Below, piece by piece: positions 8,729 to 10,554 of a stretch of 10,554 nt of DNA (positions are counted from its first letter, which is position 1; the number at the start of each line of letters is the position of its first letter). The notes under the pieces are model-generated. The model was given only the letters and a program-made list of their open reading frames with translations. It did no database searches and was not told the DNA's origin. The position numbers were made by a program, and so were the translations under genes. Source of the DNA: an uncultured Rhodopirellula sp. (GTDB lineage Bacteria; Planctomycetota; Planctomycetia; Pirellulales; Pirellulaceae); NCBI GenBank assembly GCA_913061385.1, contig CAJXTM010000056.1, forward strand, positions 1-10,554, given 5' to 3'.

Positions 8729-8745
8729 CAACCTGAATCAGGTTG
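8729..8745. repeat. Near-perfect palindrome spanning the rsmE stop codon
   Basis: CAACCTGA (8729-8736), a single A, then TCAGGTTG (8738-8745) form a 17-bp inverted repeat with one central base. The TGA stop of rsmE (8738-8740, minus) lies inside it. As RNA it could form six pairs with a five-base loop. No T tract follows, so it is unlikely to be an intrinsic terminator. Confidence 0.4.
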
Positions 8746-9433
8746 CCAAAACAGCAGCAATGGCCGTCGCCGCTGTTTCGATTCGATAGATGCGTGCGCC
8801 CAGATCCACCGCCCTGAAACCATGCGAAACAGCCAATTGCACCTCGCCATCGGTCCATCCACCTTCCGGCCCAATCGCAACAGAAAAGCTGCCCGAGGGT
8901 GCGGCATCACGAATGATATCGTCCATAGCGGGATGGGCGATCCAACGCGTATGCTGCTCACCGTTCTGGAAAAAGGCTTCAGACCGCATCGGTTCTTTTA
9001 AGTCCAGCAACTGATTTCTGCCTGACTGTTTGCATGCCTCAATCACGCCGCGACGGAGTTTTGCAAGCAATGAATCGGTAGGCGGGCGTTGCGTACGCTG
9101 GGCGATCAATGGCGTTAGCGAACACACCCCCATTTCCGTCAAACGCTCGATCAGTTCTCTGGAACGATCAGGTTTGGGGAGTGCGATGGCGAGATGGATC
9201 TCACGTTTGGGCTCACGGTTGATCGCGTGGGCGGCATTTGCCTGACAGTGGCATTCTTTGCGTCCCACCTGCACGCAATTTGCGGTTGCCTCATTGCCCC
9301 GACCGTCAAACAGCACCAGATCGTCACCAACTTGGACTCGCATGACACGACTAGCGTGCTGTGCTTCCGCCTCAGGCAGACTGACCAAGCCACCTAAAAT
9401 AGGTAAATCAGGGACAAAGTATCGTCGTGTCAT
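8738..9433 (-). CDS. rsmE: 16S rRNA (uracil-1498-N3)-methyltransferase RsmE
   Basis: 231 residues from an ATG at 9433; the family is usually about 240. RsmE methylates N3 of U1498 in 16S rRNA in the cytoplasm, using S-adenosylmethionine, and is a SPOUT-fold (trefoil-knot) enzyme. Residues 1-75 match the PUA-like RNA-binding domain (MTRRYFVPDL, HASRVMRVQVGDDLVLFDG). Residues 78-231 are the SPOUT domain. EACKQSGRN (132-140), the SAM-loop motif IGPEGGWTDGE (187-197) and the knot motif LGARIYRIETA (211-221) are all present. The usual TELGV appears as TEMGV at 99-103. Nothing appears to be missing. It is divergent from the AAA-like gene at 9590 across 156 bp and probably leads the unknown gene at 8020. 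No clear ribosome binding site precedes the start. Confidence 0.97.
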   Translation of the reverse strand: MTRRYFVPDLPILGGLVSLPEAEAQHASRVMRVQVGDDLVLFDGRGNEATANCVQVGRKECHCQANAAHAINREPKREIHLAIALPKPDRSRELIERLTEMGVCSLTPLIAQRTQRPPTDSLLAKLRRGVIEACKQSGRNQLLDLKEPMRSEAFFQNGEQHTRWIAHPAMDDIIRDAAPSGSFSVAIGPEGGWTDGEVQLAVSHGFRAVDLGARIYRIETAATAIAAVLAT

Positions 9434-9579
9434 CGTTTATAGCACCGCAATCTGGCAATTTTGGTCATCACGTGGGCCAAGGCATTCTCAAGAAGATACT
9501 ACACGTTAGCCGATCTAAAAGAGGACCAGAAGATGCAAATTTGCTGACTCTCCACGCCACATCACCGTACTATTTACGC

Positions 9580-9583
9580 AGGA
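9580..9583 (+). promoter_or_regulatory. Ribosome binding site supporting a TTG start at 9590
   Basis: AGGA lies six bases before TTG (9590-9592). Upstream in the same frame there is no ATG, GTG or TTG before an in-frame TGA at 9545-9547. The first ATG inside the gene falls at codon 71, beyond the conserved N-terminal segment. TTG is therefore the best start. Confidence 0.7.
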
Positions 9584-9589
9584 ACTGAA

Positions 9590-10432
9590 TTGTCGCTGTT
9601 TGCTCATCAGCCTTTTTCCGACTACCTGCACCATTGGTCACTGCAACGCCCCCCATTTCTTGGTTGCCCTGATTTCTTTTTTTCAGGCCAGCCTCAACGT
9701 GAAACGCTGGCGGCACTGCAGTACTTTGCAGCGAGTACTTGGAAACTTGCCTTTCTAACGGCAACAAGTCGAACTGGGGTCAGTCATCTGCTTGAGCACA
9801 TGGTTTCCATGCGTGGACTCGGCTCATCTCCGGTCGACGTCATTCTGACTCGCATCAGCGGCCAAGGATCACAGACTCCGATACAGCAACTTGGTTCTTT
9901 ACTGGGATATGGACACAGCAGCACAACAACCCGGCAAATGATTGATGCTGCAATCCAACAGAGTGATAAGCAAGGAATCAGCACTTTGTGGTTTCTTGAA
10001 AACTGTTCCGTGTCCACCATCAGTGTGGCCGCTGGCTTTGCGCAGCGGCACCGCAATTTTTCGGTGGTTGCCACCACCCAACCCGACCAGCGACCGTTAT
10101 TGCAATTAAGTGCGGGCATGTGTGGCATGCAGATTGAACTTGAGCCATTGACCCCACACGACACGGCAGCCTATGTGAGTGCTGCTTTGAAACAAGCTGG
10201 CAGCATACGTGCAATCTTCAGCGAAGCGTCCATTAGACGGTTGCATGAATTGTGTGCGGGTCTAATCGGTGAAATAGCGGTAATCGCCGAGTCAGCACTC
10301 ACGACAGCCGCCTGCAGCGGTCTTTCAAAAATCACACCAGCTACAATTGAACAGGTATTTGAAAGCCACAACATGCAGCGTCGAACACAACCACCCGGAG
10401 ATGATGAGTTGTTGGGCAAGCGGGTTGCGTGA
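9590..10432 (+). CDS. ExeA/GspA-type AAA protein with degenerate nucleotide-binding motifs (likely pseudo-ATPase)
   Basis: 280 residues from a TTG with AGGA six bases upstream. The N-terminal YLHHWSLQRPPFLGCPDFFF (12-31) is the typical opening of ExeA/GspA-type AAA ATPases, which work in secretion and envelope assembly. The C-terminal half keeps the family layout: TTQPDQRPLLQL after the core, LEPLTPHDTAAYV, IFSEASIRRLHELCAG and a helical lid. The core motifs are changed. The expected Walker A pattern LTGxxGxGKTxLL reads LTATSRTGVSHLL (56-68), with Val64 in place of the invariant Lys and two Gly lost. The Walker B position reads LWFLENC (133-139), without an Asp-Glu pair. The usual PRxIN of sensor 2 reads IGEIA. 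The frame is intact, so this is not decay by stop or frameshift. ATP hydrolysis is unlikely; a binding or scaffold role is inferred. The next possible gene overlaps it by four bases. Confidence 0.8.
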   Translation: MSLFAHQPFSDYLHHWSLQRPPFLGCPDFFFSGQPQRETLAALQYFAASTWKLAFLTATSRTGVSHLLEHMVSMRGLGSSPVDVILTRISGQGSQTPIQQLGSLLGYGHSSTTTRQMIDAAIQQSDKQGISTLWFLENCSVSTISVAAGFAQRHRNFSVVATTQPDQRPLLQLSAGMCGMQIELEPLTPHDTAAYVSAALKQAGSIRAIFSEASIRRLHELCAGLIGEIAVIAESALTTAACSGLSKITPATIEQVFESHNMQRRTQPPGDDELLGKRVA

Positions 10433-10554
10433 ACAACATTCTGAAGATCAGTGGACGCTCAAAAAAATGCCAGCAGGCTGTGGCTCGAGAATGTGGCTCG
10501 AGAATGTGGCTCGAGAATGTGGCTCGAGAATGTGGCTCGAGAATGTGGCTCGAG
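10429..10554 (+). CDS. Possible start of the next gene, overlapping and running off the edge
   Basis: A GTG at 10429-10431 overlaps the TGA of the preceding gene (GTGA), an arrangement typical of translational coupling. The frame stays open to the end: VNNILKISGRSKKCQQ, then the 13-bp repeat read as a 13-residue peptide unit, VARECGSRMWLEN. Because 13 is not a multiple of three, the array uses all three frames before repeating, and none gives a stop in this frame. About 17 codons precede the repeat, too few to recognise a family. It may be a genuine gene start or chance. Another possible start is the ATG at 10468. Confidence 0.3.
   Translation, partial: MNNILKISGRSKKCQQAVARECGSRMWLENVARECGSRMWLE
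10479..10554 (+). repeat. Perfect 13-bp tandem repeat at the contig end
   Basis: The unit GTGGCTCGAGAAT begins at 10480, 10493, 10506, 10519 and 10532. A sixth copy of ten bases runs to the edge. There are no mismatches. Including the preceding T, the array spans 76 bases. Each unit carries the palindrome CTCGAG. The repeats touch the contig end, so the true copy number is unknown and the array may be longer or may be an assembly loop. It is not a CRISPR array because there are no spacers. Confidence 0.95.

Noticed and set aside
10479..10554. CRISPR array
   Set aside because: Copies are 13 bp and directly abut with no spacers, and no cas genes are present.

Overview
The window reads as one metagenome or draft-genome contig from a bacterium of the Planctomycetota, most likely Pirellulales-like. 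The main reason is the giant minus-strand gene. It carries the Pirellula/Verrucomicrobium-type dehydrogenase, HEAT and CxxCH heme domains that are hallmarks of the PVC superphylum. A Kelch protein, a small Spy-like secreted protein and an ExeA/GspA-like AAA protein fit the same group. Base composition is near 50% GC by eye. Neither end is natural. Bases 1-47 are an Illumina Nextera i5 adapter (P5 tail, index, transposase sequence), and the last 76 bases are a perfect 13-bp tandem repeat running off the edge.

Layout. From 48 to 5536 (minus strand) there is one uninterrupted open frame of about 1,829 codons. Its C-terminus is cut where the adapter begins. It encodes an exported multidomain protein: signal peptide, neutral-ceramidase-like metal hydrolase, two LamG-like domains, PVC-type dehydrogenase beta-propeller, HEAT-like region and c-type heme site. 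After a 490-bp divergent intergenic region comes a small secreted helical protein (6027-6515, plus) closed by a strong hairpin terminator. Next is an exported six-bladed Kelch protein (6833-7879, plus). On the minus strand, convergent with it, lie rsmE (8738-9433) and, 58 bp downstream, a gene of unknown function (8020-8679). Divergent from rsmE is an ExeA/GspA-type AAA protein (9590-10432, plus) whose nucleotide-binding motifs are degenerate. A possible translationally coupled next gene starts at 10429 and runs into the tandem repeat.

How the genes relate. The giant protein, the small helical protein and the Kelch protein all carry export signals, so the first two thirds of the window looks devoted to the cell envelope. 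RsmE is housekeeping. No single pathway joins all the genes. The most notable observations are the hydrolase/lectin/dehydrogenase/cytochrome fusion and the apparent pseudo-ATPase.
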